Source: Corynebacterium caspium DSM 44850
Lineage (GTDB): Bacteria; Actinomycetota; Actinomycetes; Mycobacteriales; Mycobacteriaceae
NCBI RefSeq assembly: GCF_030440555.1
Contig: NZ_CP047118.1
Coordinates: forward strand, 1,302,001 to 1,366,000
Direction of reading: 5' to 3'
DNA length: 64,000 nt
Shown piece by piece: positions 18,769-32,125 of this stretch (the first letter of the stretch is position 1; each line of letters begins with the position of its first letter). The notes under the pieces were generated by a model that saw only the letters and a list, made by a program, of their open reading frames with translations, did not search any database and had not been told where the DNA came from. The translations under genes and the position numbers were made by a program.

Positions 18769-20610
18769 TTAGCCAGCTGCTGGGGCGATCGGTGCCCATT
18801 CTGGACCGGTCTGCCCTAGTTCTGGATCTAGTTTTTGTACCAGCGGCTTTGGTTTAGCTAATTTGCTACCTGGGGCCACCGAAATGCGCTCCCATTTAGC
18901 TTGCTGGGCAGTGTAATCACCGCAGATCACCGGATATACATGGCCTTCTTCGGGAAGTCCCACGCCAACTAGTTCTACTGGCATTTCATCTTTTACTTCT
19001 TTGATTTCAGGCTGTGCCGCCCAAATGCCAGTACGCCCTAAGGTTTCGTGCACTTTTTGGGCAGTTTCTGGAAGATATGGGGTGAGCATCACATTGCAGT
19101 CACTAATTACTTGCAGGGCAGTCCATAAAACGGTACCCAAGCGTTCTCTTTGTGCTGGATCTTTGGCCAATACCCAGGGTTCTTGTGCTGCAATATAGGC
19201 ATTAGCTTCGCCAACAACATGCATAATTGCACTTACTCCGGCTTTGAACCGGGAGGCTTCCAGTGCTTCTGCCACGATGTCAAAAGTATCTTCGGCGAGG
19301 TCTAGGAGGACGCGATCTGCATCGTCAAGTGCTGCCGGGTCTGGGATTTCGCCAAAATTCTTATAAGCCATAGATACGGTGCGGTTAACTAAGTTGCCCC
19401 AACCATTTGCTAGTTCATTATTTATGCGGCGCACAAATTCATCCCAGGTAAAATCTGTGTCGTTATTTTCAGGCCCAGCTACGGCGATGAAATAACGCAA
19501 GGGATCGGCACCAAATTCAGCGAGGAAATCGCGCACATAAATAACTACTCCCTTAGAGGAGGAGAATTTTGAGCCAGACATGGTGAGAAATTCTGAGGAC
19601 ACTACCTCTGTGGGTAATTGCAATTCCCCAAATTTGCCAACTTCTCCACCTTTTGCCCCTTTGCCGGCGTATCCTAGCAGCTCAGCGGGCCAAATTTGGG
19701 AGTGGAAGGTGATATTATCTTTGCCCATAAAATAGTAGCTTTCCGCTTCCGGATTTAGCCACCACTGCTTCCAGGCATCGGGATCCCCACTGCGCCAAGC
19801 CCATTCGATTGAGGCAGAAAGATACCCAACTACGGCGTCAAACCATACATAGAGTTTCTTGGCATTATTTTCAGCCCAGCCAGGAACTGGTACGGGGATT
19901 CCCCAGTCAATATCGCGGCTCATTGCCCGCGGTTGTAGATCTTCTAAAAGATTTAGGGAAAATTTCAGCACATTAGGGCGCCAATTTTCGCGCGTGCTCA
20001 GCCATTTTCCTAAGGCTTCTGCCAAAGCTGGTAAATCCAGCAGGTAGTGTTCGGTTTCAACAAATTTGGGGGTTTCACCGTCGATCTTTGAAACCGGATT
20101 AATTAGATCAATTGGGTCAAGTTGGTTGCCGCAGGTATCGCACTGGTCACCGCGGGCATCGGGAGCTCCACAAATAGGGCAAGTGCCTTCGATATAGCGA
20201 TCTGGCAAGGTACGCCCCGTAGAGGGAGAAACAGCCCCCATCATGGTTTTCTTTAGCATATAGCCGTTTGCTAATAAACCCCGGAATAATTCTTGTACTA
20301 CTGAGTAATGGTTCCGGGTGGTTGTGCGCGTAAATAGATCATAGGACAGCCCTAAACCGGCAAGATCATTTACGATTTGCCGGTTATAGCGATCTGCTAA
20401 TTCGCGTACAGAAATGCCTTCTTTATCTGCTTGCACCAATAACGGGGTGCCGTGTTCGTCGGTGCCCGAAACCATGAGTACATTTGCCCCACGCATTCGT
20501 TGAAAGCGGGCAAAAACATCCGAAGGTACACCGAACCCCGCCACATGGCCGATGTGGCGGGGACCGTTGGCATAAGGCCAGGCAACAGAAACAAGGACCG
20601 TTTTCGTCAT
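18769..20610 (-). CDS. metG: Methionyl-tRNA synthetase
   Basis: A 613-residue class I aminoacyl-tRNA synthetase. The HIGH-type motif is in [14 protein letters not shown], the connective domain has the zinc-type knuckle [18 protein letters not shown], and the KMSKS-type loop reads [11 protein letters not shown]. The anticodon-binding helical bundle follows. The length matches actinobacterial MetG without a dimerisation domain. Confidence 0.96.
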   Translation of the reverse strand: MTKTVLVSVAWPYANGPRHIGHVAGFGVPSDVFARFQRMRGANVLMVSGTDEHGTPLLVQADKEGISVRELADRYNRQIVNDLAGLGLSYDLFTRTTTRNHYSVVQELFRGLLANGYMLKKTMMGAVSPSTGRTLPDRYIEGTCPICGAPDARGDQCDTCGNQLDPIDLINPVSKIDGETPKFVETEHYLLDLPALAEALGKWLSTRENWRPNVLKFSLNLLEDLQPRAMSRDIDWGIPVPVPGWAENNAKKLYVWFDAVVGYLSASIEWAWRSGDPDAWKQWWLNPEAESYYFMGKDNITFHSQIWPAELLGYAGKGAKGGEVGKFGELQLPTEVVSSEFLTMSGSKFSSSKGVVIYVRDFLAEFGADPLRYFIAVAGPENNDTDFTWDEFVRRINNELANGWGNLVNRTVSMAYKNFGEIPDPAALDDADRVLLDLAEDTFDIVAEALEASRFKAGVSAIMHVVGEANAYIAAQEPWVLAKDPAQRERLGTVLWTALQVISDCNVMLTPYLPETAQKVHETLGRTGIWAAQPEIKEVKDEMPVELVGVGLPEEGHVYPVICGDYTAQQAKWERISVAPGSKLAKPKPLVQKLDPELGQTGPEWAPIAPAAG

Positions 20611-20625
20611 GTCATACAGACTAAC

Positions 20626-22392
20626 CTATACGCGGCGCGCCTTCTTCTTTCGCTCCCGGCGCTGCTTCTTTTCAAGTGCCTGAATATTTTCTTTATGGAT
20701 GCGACGTTCCCTAGCCAACCTGCGGGTAAAGGATTGTTGTTCGCGATAATCTAAATAGATTTCATCGTTACGCAGGTCTTTTAGCAAAGCAAACATGAGG
20801 GCGACCACCACTGCTAAGAAGGGGGTAGCGGCCACAATGGTTACGTTTTGCAAATTTGACAGGGCACCGTCTCCGCCCCCGAGGAGCAAAGTCAAACCAA
20901 TTAGGGCGGTTAATAATCCCCAAATTGCTGAAACCGCTGGGGTGGCATTGGTGCGCCCAAATTGGGACATCGAACCCATAACGGTGGAGGCAGAGTCTGC
21001 AGAGGTAATAAAGAAAGTGCCCAATAAAATAACTGCGGCCCAACCCATTACGGTACCCATGGGGAGGTTATAGAGCAGGTTGAAAAGTTGGGATTCTGCA
21101 TTGCCATCGCCCCAGATGGAATTTCCAGTGCGTTCCATCGTTATGGCGGCACCGCCAAAGATGGCAAACCAAACGGTGGAGACTCCTGAAGGAATCAGCA
21201 TGACGCCTAGGCAGAATTCGCGGATGGTGCGTCCGCGGGAAATCCGGGCCAGGAACATCCCAACGAAAGGTGACCAGGAAATCCACCAGGCCCAATAAAA
21301 AATGGTCCAGCTTTGTAGCCATTTGCCATCAGAGTTGGTGGAGGTGCGCGAGGCCATGGTGAAGAAATCAGATAGATAGGCCCCGATAGAACCCGGTATG
21401 AGGTTTAGCACTGCCAAAGTGGGTCCGGCTATAAATACGAAGATAGCCAGCAGGGCAGCTACCACCATATTGGCATTGGAAAGGTACTGTACGCCTTTGC
21501 CTACTCCAGACATTGCGGAGAGAATAAAGCACAAAGTTAAGACGGAAACAATGGAAATCACTACCCATTGGCTGGGGGATTCAATTATTCCAGAGGCAGA
21601 AAGACCGGCCCCAATTTGTAGTGCTCCAAGGCCTAAGGAACAGGCAGTACCAAAGACGGTGGCAATAATTGAGAGAATATCGATAATTCGCCCTGGCCAA
21701 CCATCGACGCGTTCTTCTCCAATTAGCGGGATAAAAGCAGAAGAAACTAACTGCCGCCTTCCTAATCGGAAAGTGGAATAGGCAATAGCCATTCCTACGA
21801 TGGCATACATCGCCCAAGGGTGAAGCGTCCAGTGGAACATGGCCGAAGCCATTGCTGCGGAAACGTCTTCAGATACCCGACCTGGGACTCCATTGCGGTA
21901 GAAAGTAAGGGGTTCAGAAGCTCCGTAGAACATCAAACCAATTCCCATACCTGCCGCAAACATCATGGCTACCCAGGAAACGGTGCGAAATTCTGGGAGC
22001 TCATCAGAGCGCCCTAACCTAATTGTTCCGAAATTACTTAAAGCTACGGTGAGCACAAAGGCCACAAATACCGTGCCAAATAACACGAAGGCCCACCCAA
22101 AATTGGTCATAACGAATTTGAGGGCACTATTAGAGAAGTTGCCAAAAGTTTCCGGCGAACTTAAGCCCCAAATCACTATGCTTAGCACTATCGCTGCTCC
22201 AGGCAGCACGACGGGCCAGTTAATTCGGTTGGACTCAGACTCCGAGGCAAGTACTATTTCATCTTTGCCTTCATTCAGAGATTCCTGAATCGCCTGCTGA
22301 CCTTCCAGCATTTCGGCGAGTTCTTGAGTTGCGGAAGTATCCGCTACCTCGCCTACCTCGCCGCTTTCAGAGAATTGATCAGAATTAGTCAT
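20626..22392 (-). CDS. betP: BCCT-family glycine betaine transporter, BetP-like
   Basis: A sodium-coupled carrier for betaine-type osmolytes in the plasma membrane, 588 residues from the ATG at 22392. It has an acidic N-terminal tail (many Glu/Asp to about residue 55), twelve predicted helices and a strongly basic C-terminal tail ([11 protein letters not shown]), the arrangement that senses osmotic stress in C. glutamicum BetP. Key segments are [17 protein letters not shown] and the betaine-site helix [14 protein letters not shown] with its Trp cluster. [11 protein letters not shown] is also typical. A longer frame to 22464 lacks support; the chosen ATG has GGAG very close to it, so the start is somewhat uncertain. 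Confidence 0.92.
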   Translation of the reverse strand: MTNSDQFSESGEVGEVADTSATQELAEMLEGQQAIQESLNEGKDEIVLASESESNRINWPVVLPGAAIVLSIVIWGLSSPETFGNFSNSALKFVMTNFGWAFVLFGTVFVAFVLTVALSNFGTIRLGRSDELPEFRTVSWVAMMFAAGMGIGLMFYGASEPLTFYRNGVPGRVSEDVSAAMASAMFHWTLHPWAMYAIVGMAIAYSTFRLGRRQLVSSAFIPLIGEERVDGWPGRIIDILSIIATVFGTACSLGLGALQIGAGLSASGIIESPSQWVVISIVSVLTLCFILSAMSGVGKGVQYLSNANMVVAALLAIFVFIAGPTLAVLNLIPGSIGAYLSDFFTMASRTSTNSDGKWLQSWTIFYWAWWISWSPFVGMFLARISRGRTIREFCLGVMLIPSGVSTVWFAIFGGAAITMERTGNSIWGDGNAESQLFNLLYNLPMGTVMGWAAVILLGTFFITSADSASTVMGSMSQFGRTNATPAVSAIWGLLTALIGLTLLLGGGDGALSNLQNVTIVAATPFLAVVVALMFALLKDLRNDEIYLDYREQQSFTRRLARERRIHKENIQALEKKQRRERKKKARRV

Positions 22393-22548
22393 AACTCCAG
22401 CTTTAGCCAGTAATTGGTTTATATCAAACGAAAATGCGTGGCAGAGGCGAATTAGCAACTCCACCCACCTGTACAGTTACCATTTTGTTATATATCTTAT
22501 AGGCAGGTCAAACGACCAAATGCGTGCAGGAAGATCACGGGAATATAA

Positions 22549-23385
22549 CTATTGAGATCTGGCAGCTAAAACCGCATTATATAGCTCCTTGGCAGAGGTC
22601 CCAGTGGCTGCAGCTATTTCTCTACACACATTTTTTAGTCTTTCGCCGGCAGCTACGCGCTCTTCCACTGCACTAATTAGGTTGGCTACATCTTGGGTTT
22701 CATGCACCCCATCCAAAACCACCGTAATTTCCCCACGCACCTCAACAGCCCAGGGCGCTAACTCCGCTAAGGTGCCTCGGCGTACCTCTTCATAAGTTTT
22801 GCTCAGCTCCCGACACACCGCTACCCGACGCTGCGGTCCTAAAACTTCTAAGGCCGCTTGCAAAGTATCTGCTAAACGATGCGGTGATTCGAAAAAACAC
22901 ACCGCACGCTCTTCCCTAGCGAATCCAGCCAACCAGTTTTTTCGTCCTTTACGGGGAGCAAAACCTTCAAAAATAAATTTCCCCACCCCCAGCCCTGAAA
23001 GCGCTAAAGCTGTAGGCACTGCTGAAGGGCCAGGAAAACAGGTTACGGGAATGCCAGCATCTAAGGCGGCATCGACTAAAACTAGGCCCGGATCTGAAAC
23101 TACGGGCATGCCGGCATCACTGATTACTAGCACAGTGCTGTGGCGAGCTGCAGCTAGGAGCTGTTCGAGGCGGGCTTTTTCATTATGGTCAAAATGCGAA
23201 ATTAAGGTGCCTTGGATTTTAACGCCCAAAGCAGCGGCTAGGGATTTCGCCCGGCGGGTATCTTCAGCAGCGATAATATCGGCATAGGCTAGCCCGGCGC
23301 GCAGCCGCGGGGAGGCATCTTCAGGATTACCTAGAGGGGTGGCGGCAATAATTACACCGTGGGGCAGTCGGGGCTGTTCAGACAT
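22549..23385 (-). CDS. rsmI: 16S rRNA (cytidine-1402 2'-O)-methyltransferase
   Basis: RsmI methylates the ribose of C1402 in the ribosomal P site. The 278-residue tetrapyrrole-methylase-fold protein has IIAATPLGNPEDASPR, AAEDTRRAKSL, ISDAGMPVVSDPG and FPGPSAVPTALALSGL. It diverges from pmt; the two start codons are about 19 bases apart, so their promoters overlap the coding starts. Confidence 0.95.
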   Translation of the reverse strand: MSEQPRLPHGVIIAATPLGNPEDASPRLRAGLAYADIIAAEDTRRAKSLAAALGVKIQGTLISHFDHNEKARLEQLLAAARHSTVLVISDAGMPVVSDPGLVLVDAALDAGIPVTCFPGPSAVPTALALSGLGVGKFIFEGFAPRKGRKNWLAGFAREERAVCFFESPHRLADTLQAALEVLGPQRRVAVCRELSKTYEEVRRGTLAELAPWAVEVRGEITVVLDGVHETQDVANLISAVEERVAAGERLKNVCREIAAATGTSAKELYNAVLAARSQ

Positions 23386-23391
23386 GTCCCC

Positions 23392-23397
23392 TACAAT
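23392..23397 (+). promoter_or_regulatory. -10 element for a leaderless pmt transcript
   Basis: TACAAT is followed by exactly six bases and the GTG at 23404. There is no ribosome binding site, so transcription probably begins at the start codon. Confidence 0.55.
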
Positions 23398-23403
23398 AGC
23401 GCC

Positions 23404-24735
23404 GTGACAAAAAACTGGACCCGCCGGGATATTTTTGCTTTCTTATTTATTGGAGTTTTAGCTGCCATTACGCGTTTTGCGCGCTTGAGCTACTCCGTGG
23501 ATCAGGGCACCCCGATTTTCGATGAGAAACATTATGTGCCGCAATCCTGGGATATGGTGCAAAGCTATTTGCCTTTCCTAGGTGGTATTGAAAGCAATCC
23601 TGGCTATGGTCTGGTGGTGCATCCGCCTCTAGCAAAACAACTTACTGCCATTAGTGAAGCAGTATTTGGTTATACCCCGCTGGGATGGCGGGTCATGGTG
23701 GCAAGCTTTGGGGTGGCCACTGTATTAATGATTATGCTCTTGAGCCGAGAACTTTCTAGTTCTTGGAAAGTAGCGCTTCTAGCTGGTCTTTTAGCAACTG
23801 CAGATGGCGTACTTTTAGTTAGTTCGCGATTTGGGATGCTAGATATTTATCTAGTTTTCTTTGTAGTTTCCGCCGCGTGGATGGTGGTAAAAGATCGCAA
23901 CACTGCTCCAGGATGCATCCGGTGGTGGGCTATTGGTGCCGGGGTGATGCTGGGTTTAGCGCTTTCTGTGAAATGGTCTGGCGCCTATTACATCATCTTT
24001 TTTGGGATATTAACCCTGCTGTGGCGGCGCGGTTTTTTCACCGTATTTATCTCTTATGCGCTAATCCCTTCCGCTCTTTATTTGTGGAGTTGGCGCGCTT
24101 GGTTTGCTTCCGAAACTGGGGTTTATCGCCATGCGCTTTCCGATGGCACCGTCAAGGAATCTTCCCTGCTGCATATGCTTCCTGAAGCTCCTGCTAGCTG
24201 GCTGTACTACCATTTTTCGGTGCTCAAATTTCATGCCAGTCTTACCACTAGCAGCGGACATTCGCATCCCTGGGATTCAAAGCCGTGGTCTTGGTTGATA
24301 GCAAGTCGCCCGATTTTATATCAACAAAGTGGCGAATATGAGTGCAGTTTGGGAACTTGTCGCACCTCGCTTTATCTTTTTGGCACCCCAGCGATTTGGT
24401 GGGTAACTATTCCGGTATTGCTGTGGGCTATTTGGTGTGTGGCGATTCGCCGCGATTGGCGTTTTATAGTTCCCCTAGTTGGTTTTGCTGCTGGTTTTAT
24501 CCCCTGGCTGCTAGCTTATGACCGCCAAATGTATTTCTTCTATGCTACTGCCCTAGTGCCTTTTAGCATCGTGATGATCTCCCTAATTTTAGGACAAATT
24601 GGAAGACGTAAAATCGTGGTGGCCTATATGGCTACGGTAGCTGCAATGTTTTTCACTTTTGCACCTATTCACTACGGACTGCTAATTCCTGAGGAATATT
24701 TCAATTCAATTATGTGGTTGCCAAGTTGGCGTTAA
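23404..24735 (+). CDS. pmt: Protein O-mannosyltransferase (polyprenol-phosphate-mannose dependent)
   Basis: A 443-residue polytopic membrane enzyme of the PMT/GT39 family, which transfers mannose from polyprenol phosphate to Ser/Thr of exported proteins. The acidic catalytic region follows the first helix (GTPIFDEKHYVPQSW), and a second motif with HPPLAKQ lies in the same extracellular loop. HSHPWDSKPWSW and the terminal EEYFNSIMWLPSWR are typical of actinobacterial Pmt. Most homologues I recall have 500-520 residues, so this one is short, but no internal break is visible. The GTG start fits the upstream -10. The 3' end overlaps the convergent anti-sigma gene by 26 bases. Substrates could include the Thr/Pro-rich wall protein encoded at 34-38 kb. 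Confidence 0.9.
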   Translation: MTKNWTRRDIFAFLFIGVLAAITRFARLSYSVDQGTPIFDEKHYVPQSWDMVQSYLPFLGGIESNPGYGLVVHPPLAKQLTAISEAVFGYTPLGWRVMVASFGVATVLMIMLLSRELSSSWKVALLAGLLATADGVLLVSSRFGMLDIYLVFFVVSAAWMVVKDRNTAPGCIRWWAIGAGVMLGLALSVKWSGAYYIIFFGILTLLWRRGFFTVFISYALIPSALYLWSWRAWFASETGVYRHALSDGTVKESSLLHMLPEAPASWLYYHFSVLKFHASLTTSSGHSHPWDSKPWSWLIASRPILYQQSGEYECSLGTCRTSLYLFGTPAIWWVTIPVLLWAIWCVAIRRDWRFIVPLVGFAAGFIPWLLAYDRQMYFFYATALVPFSIVMISLILGQIGRRKIVVAYMATVAAMFFTFAPIHYGLLIPEEYFNSIMWLPSWR

Positions 24736-25300
24736 GCCAGCTGGAATCTTGGCGATAATCCCGAAACCACCACGCTAAACCGGCACAAATAGCGCTACTA
24801 AATAAAAAGACTAAGGCTGCGATATTGGCTTGGCCTAAAAATATATTGCGCATTTCCAAGCCAGTAGAAAACATGGCCCAAGATCCTAAAAATGGCAATA
24901 GTCCAGCTAAAATAGCTGGACGCCAGGCGCCATAAACTAAAGCACAAGCAACTGCAATGCGCACTGCCGCATCAGGCTGGGATCCAATTAATAACTGCAC
25001 CCCCCAGATAATAAAGAAAATGGCGTGCACTAAAAGCCCAATGCGTGCCAAGGCTGCTATTACTAGTCGGGTGCCGGGACCGCGTCGCCAAGCAGGACCA
25101 GCTTGAGCCAGAATTTGGGCGGTAAGATCCGGGGTGGGACTTGGCTGCTTTAAGGCACCTTGTAAGGCGGTGGCGCGCTGAAAAAAATCACGACATTCGG
25201 GGCAAGCAGTGAGATGAGCAGCGACGATATCATCGGCAAGCAGTGGGGCTTCCCCATCTAAACGCGCTGAGATAGAAGCTTGGATTTCTTCGTGCTTCAC
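24710..25300 (-). CDS. Membrane-anchored zinc-binding anti-sigma-like protein
   Basis: A 196-residue protein. The N-terminal cytosolic domain has the HxxxCxxC motif of zinc-associated anti-sigma factors (HLTACPECRDFF, around residues 29-40), and about four hydrophobic helices follow. Such proteins hold an ECF sigma factor at the membrane. No sigma factor gene is adjacent or elsewhere in the window, so the partner is unknown. It overlaps doxX by 4 bases. Confidence 0.75.
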   Translation of the reverse strand: MKHEEIQASISARLDGEAPLLADDIVAAHLTACPECRDFFQRATALQGALKQPSPTPDLTAQILAQAGPAWRRGPGTRLVIAALARIGLLVHAIFFIIWGVQLLIGSQPDAAVRIAVACALVYGAWRPAILAGLLPFLGSWAMFSTGLEMRNIFLGQANIAALVFLFSSAICAGLAWWFRDYRQDSSWLNANLATT

Positions 25301-25674
25301 CGCACCAACAACCTATCCACGCTGGCTCGCCCAGAGCCAAAAACTACAATCATCAAAAGCGAAACTATCAATACGGCATGATAGCTAAAATCAGCTGCCA
25401 AAAAATATAGGGCCGCAGTTATCAATAATAAGAAACCACCTGCCACTATGGTGGTCAAAAAACCAATAACTAGCATTGCCCCACCTAAAAGTTCGGCAAT
25501 ACCTACTATCCATACCGAAAGCCCTGGCTGTGGCACTCCCCAAGCCGAAAATTGCCCAGTAGTTTCAGTTAGGCCCGTTACTAAAAAGATCTGCCACCCG
25601 TGGGCAATAAAAACTACCCCGAGAACTAGGCGTAAAAGCAATAACGCCGCATCTCTAACCACCGGTTTATCCAT
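25297..25674 (-). CDS. DoxX-family membrane protein
   Basis: A 125-residue four-helix membrane protein with the DoxX pattern: LLLLRLVLGVVFIAHGWQI at the N terminus, GIAELLGGAMLVIGF in the middle and a basic end. DoxX proteins occur in thiosulfate/quinone oxidation and in mycobacterial oxidative-stress complexes; here the role is unassigned. It starts 3 bases after the MFS stop and overlaps the anti-sigma-like gene, suggesting one transcript. Confidence 0.85.
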   Translation of the reverse strand: MDKPVVRDAALLLLRLVLGVVFIAHGWQIFLVTGLTETTGQFSAWGVPQPGLSVWIVGIAELLGGAMLVIGFLTTIVAGGFLLLITAALYFLAADFSYHAVLIVSLLMIVVFGSGRASVDRLLVR

Positions 25675-25677
25675 GGG

Positions 25678-26850
25678 CTATAGGCTACCTTCTGAAAGCT
25701 CTGCATCAACTATGCGATACCGCCCGGCCAAGAAACCCACCGCCCCCATAACTAAAGCCAAGCCGGCCAAAATAAATAAAATAGGCTCCCATCTTTCTAC
25801 TGCCCCATATGCCACCCCTACGGTGAGCGGGCCACAGGCGGCCAATAAGTAGCCTAAAGGTTGCACGAATCCAGAAAGCCGGGCCGTAATTTGCGGATCC
25901 CTAGTGCGCGCCGGGATAAGGGCAATAGCGGTGACAAAACAAAAACCGCCAATACCTAATAAAGTGGCCCATAGATAAGGTGCTGTCAAGGGGGCAAAGA
26001 TTAGGCCGAGGTAGCCACAAAAGGTCAAGCTGGAGAAAAATGCGGCGAGATACCCCACATGTCGATACTTTGCTATCAACCCCGGAACTACCAGCCCGCC
26101 GATGAAACCAAATACTCCCAATAGGGAAAGGGCTATGGCACCTTGGCTGGCAGAGGCGCCGGCATCGATAAGGATTTTAGGCAGCCACCCCATCTGGACG
26201 TAGGCAGTCATTGACTGCAAACCAAAGAACAACATCAGCCAAACTGCGGTGGGTGAATGCCATAGGGTTTTGCCAGTTTTGTAGGTTGCTGTTTCTATGG
26301 GGGTGTCTCCCCTCAAGAAAATCCATACGGCTACCTGCGCAATTACTGGTATGGCCCAAATTAGTACGGCCCAGCGCCAATTAGCTGGATTATCAAAAAT
26401 TAGTGGCGAAAGTGGGCCGATAGCGCTGCCGATGCCTAAAAATGAGGTATAAAGTGTCATTAATAAGACAGTGGATTTCCCGCCAAAAGCTTTGATCCAT
26501 GCTGGGAGTAATACATTAGTAATTGCAATACCAGCTACGGCTACTCCAGTAAGTAAAATAAAGGCCCAAATAGTGGGCATAAATGGGCGAAATATTTGCC
26601 CTAATAATAAAATTATGCCGGCAGCTAATAAGGTATTACTAAGGCCTAGCCGGCGTGAAATAGGTACTGCAAGTAGCCCAAATATTGCAAAACAAAAACC
26701 TGGCAGCGCAGTTAAAATTCCGACTGCACCACCAGGAGCTTGGTAGGTTGCCACAATTTCATCAAGTACAGAACCGACAACCACTATGGCTGCCCGCAAG
26801 TTTACGGCGGCAAGAATTACCCCCGAGATGATTAGTAGGCGCTTATTCAT
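25678..26850 (-). CDS. MFS permease of the CynX/NimT type
   Basis: A 390-residue carrier with twelve predicted helices. The first helix begins NKRLLIISGVILAAVNLRAAI, the hallmark of the cyanate/2-nitroimidazole (CynX/NimT) MFS subgroup. Substrates of this group vary and none is predictable here. It lies 17 bases downstream of the phospho-beta-glucosidase and 3 bases upstream of doxX, so it may be the third gene of the beta-glucoside operon. Confidence 0.85.
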   Translation of the reverse strand: MNKRLLIISGVILAAVNLRAAIVVVGSVLDEIVATYQAPGGAVGILTALPGFCFAIFGLLAVPISRRLGLSNTLLAAGIILLLGQIFRPFMPTIWAFILLTGVAVAGIAITNVLLPAWIKAFGGKSTVLLMTLYTSFLGIGSAIGPLSPLIFDNPANWRWAVLIWAIPVIAQVAVWIFLRGDTPIETATYKTGKTLWHSPTAVWLMLFFGLQSMTAYVQMGWLPKILIDAGASASQGAIALSLLGVFGFIGGLVVPGLIAKYRHVGYLAAFFSSLTFCGYLGLIFAPLTAPYLWATLLGIGGFCFVTAIALIPARTRDPQITARLSGFVQPLGYLLAACGPLTVGVAYGAVERWEPILFILAGLALVMGAVGFLAGRYRIVDAELSEGSL

Positions 26851-26867
26851 CCCGGAGATGTTACTCG

Positions 26868-30352
<3,485 letters not shown>

Positions 30353-30531
30353 GAGATATTATTCGCAACAGCTATGCCGCAAATGCCCCACTTCCTCGAA
30401 TATATATATTTGAAGTTTTGGCTCTAATACCCCGTTGTAACAGCAATCTTTGTGGGAATACAGCACATACGCACAGCTAGAGGCAGTATCCGACCTTATG
30501 CCTAGGTATTTAGATTAGGTGCAGCATAGCA

Positions 30532-31128
30532 CTAAAATATGAGAATTAAGAGATCATCTATCTGGCCAGGCTTATTTTCTCGGCGTTGATTTAATTCCAC
30601 CACATAGTTTCTTGTTGGATTAATTTCTGCTAAGAGGGAGGCAGCTGGCCAGGGAATGAATTCTGGCGGGTGCTTCGCTAAGGCAAAAGCATGGGTCGCA
30701 ATAAAAATACGTCCACCAGGATTTAAATGCGCTGATACCTGGGTAATTAGTTGTGGTAAATCGGGGGTGTGCACATAGAAGATAGTTATTAGATCGAATT
30801 TTTCACCGTGCAGTGGTGCTGGTTTAGTTGTTGTTAATCCCAGGAGTTGCTTGGCGTCTCCAGCATATCCGCGCGTGAATTTAGTTAGTCCGCGCGCGGC
30901 AGATTTAGCCAAAAATCTTTTAATAGCTGTAGGCGAATAATCAATTCCGGTTATTTGCCACCCATTTTCAGCCAACCAGAGGGCATCAGCACCTTCCCCA
31001 CATCCGATATCTAGGGCTTTTGCAGGCGCCCAGCTAGAAGCAAGTTCTGGTAGAAAAGCATTTGGGGTATCGCTCCATAATTGCGGGCTAGCTGCATAAC
31101 GTTCTTCCCATATTTCAGCTTTAGACAT
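30532..31128 (-). CDS. Class I SAM-dependent methyltransferase
   Basis: A 198-residue methyltransferase with motif I ALDIGCGEGADALWLAENGW and motif II ITGIDYSPTAI. The opening EIWEERYAASPQLWSDTPN is common among small TehB/thiopurine-type methyltransferases of actinobacteria. The substrate is unknown. It is a single gene between the bgl operon and the iron operon. Confidence 0.85.
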   Translation of the reverse strand: MSKAEIWEERYAASPQLWSDTPNAFLPELASSWAPAKALDIGCGEGADALWLAENGWQITGIDYSPTAIKRFLAKSAARGLTKFTRGYAGDAKQLLGLTTTKPAPLHGEKFDLITIFYVHTPDLPQLITQVSAHLNPGGRIFIATHAFALAKHPPEFIPWPAASLLAEINPTRNYVVELNQRRENKPGQIDDLLILIF

Positions 31129-31198
31129 ACGCCTAATTATAGGCTCGCCTTTAATCCTTTAATGCCTGCGTGGCGATATATCACAGCCCGTAGACAGC

Positions 31199-31244
31199 AA
31201 AAAGACCCCCTTTCCTATGGTAGAAAAGAGGGTCTTAATATTTT
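31199..31244 (-). terminator. Intrinsic terminator of the iron-uptake operon
   Basis: An inverted repeat, AAGACCC...GGGTCTT, surrounds a short loop directly after the lipoprotein stop. A-runs and T-runs on both sides make it potentially bidirectional. Confidence 0.8.
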
Positions 31245-32081
31245 TTAGTGGTTATGCATGTGCATTGGTATTGCAGTAGTGGCTGCTGCTTTATCCATAG
31301 CTTTTTGGGCGGTGGGATCTTCGTAGAATTTAACCGGATAGGCTGCACACTCAGCAGAGGGTTCCATTGGGTTTTCTACGGTATTAGCCGCGACGATATC
31401 CAGGTTTTCCTGAGTGATTTTCCATGGCATGGCAACAGTCAAAGGCTTAAACCAACCACGTGCTGGCGGGCCAGTGATGTAGTCCTGGTGTAGGTCATAG
31501 TTGGTGGGCGGATAGATGGTTACCGTTAAGGTGTAGTCCCCTGGCTCGGTGATGGTGTCTTTGGCCAGGTTGGTTCCGTAGTGGGAGCCGTCGATGGCAT
31601 TCATTTCCATCATATGACCTTCAGAGATTATTTTGCCCTCAGAATTAGCGAGCTGGTATAGCAAGGTCAATGCGGCGGGGGTTTCATCTACGGAATAGCC
31701 CCAGTTGGTGGCGAAAGCGTTGGCTTTGAGGTCAAATTCCAGGTGCATTTGGGATTCTGCATAGTCCAACATTTTCATGGTGGAGTCCGGGTTGGTGTAC
31801 ATCTGACCGGGCTGGAAGAAGTGTACGCCGCCATCAAAGGGGCCAAAGGTGGCTTCGGGGCCGGCTTGTTCTTGGAGGCCGCACTCATCAGGGCGTGCAT
31901 TTGCAGCTGGAGCTCCTACGGGAGCTTCTTCTGCTGGGGCTTCAGCCATCGCGCTTTGGCTGGCAGAAGTGGTGGCTCCACTTGCGGTTTTTTCGGGTTC
32001 GTTTTGGGTGCAAGCAGTTAGTGTGCCGGCGGTTAGTGCTACGGCGCTTAAGCCAATGAGGGCTTTTTGGGTGAGTTTCAT
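31245..32081 (-). CDS. P19/Tp34-type iron-transport lipoprotein
   Basis: A 278-residue exported lipoprotein. The signal peptide ends in the lipobox LTAC with the lipidated Cys24, followed by a Ser/Ala/Glu-rich spacer. The body has the P19 fold markers HLEFDLKANAFATNWGYS, MMEMNAIDGSHYGTN and TVTIYPPTNYDLHQD, which provide Met and His metal ligands. The extreme C terminus is MHMHNH, an extra potential metal site. P19 proteins work with FTR1-type permeases in iron uptake; the FTR1 gene lies directly upstream, 44 bases away, in the same orientation. Confidence 0.9.
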   Translation of the reverse strand: MKLTQKALIGLSAVALTAGTLTACTQNEPEKTASGATTSASQSAMAEAPAEEAPVGAPAANARPDECGLQEQAGPEATFGPFDGGVHFFQPGQMYTNPDSTMKMLDYAESQMHLEFDLKANAFATNWGYSVDETPAALTLLYQLANSEGKIISEGHMMEMNAIDGSHYGTNLAKDTITEPGDYTLTVTIYPPTNYDLHQDYITGPPARGWFKPLTVAMPWKITQENLDIVAANTVENPMEPSAECAAYPVKFYEDPTAQKAMDKAAATTAIPMHMHNH

Positions 32082-32125
32082 GAAAATTATGCTCCTAATT
32101 AGATATTTTTTAAATATTTGACGGT

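Noticed and set aside
30353..30531. Ribonucleic antiterminator of the BglG type upstream of bglF
   Set aside because: No sequence resembling the RAT stem-loop or an overlapping terminator was found, and no antiterminator gene is adjacent.
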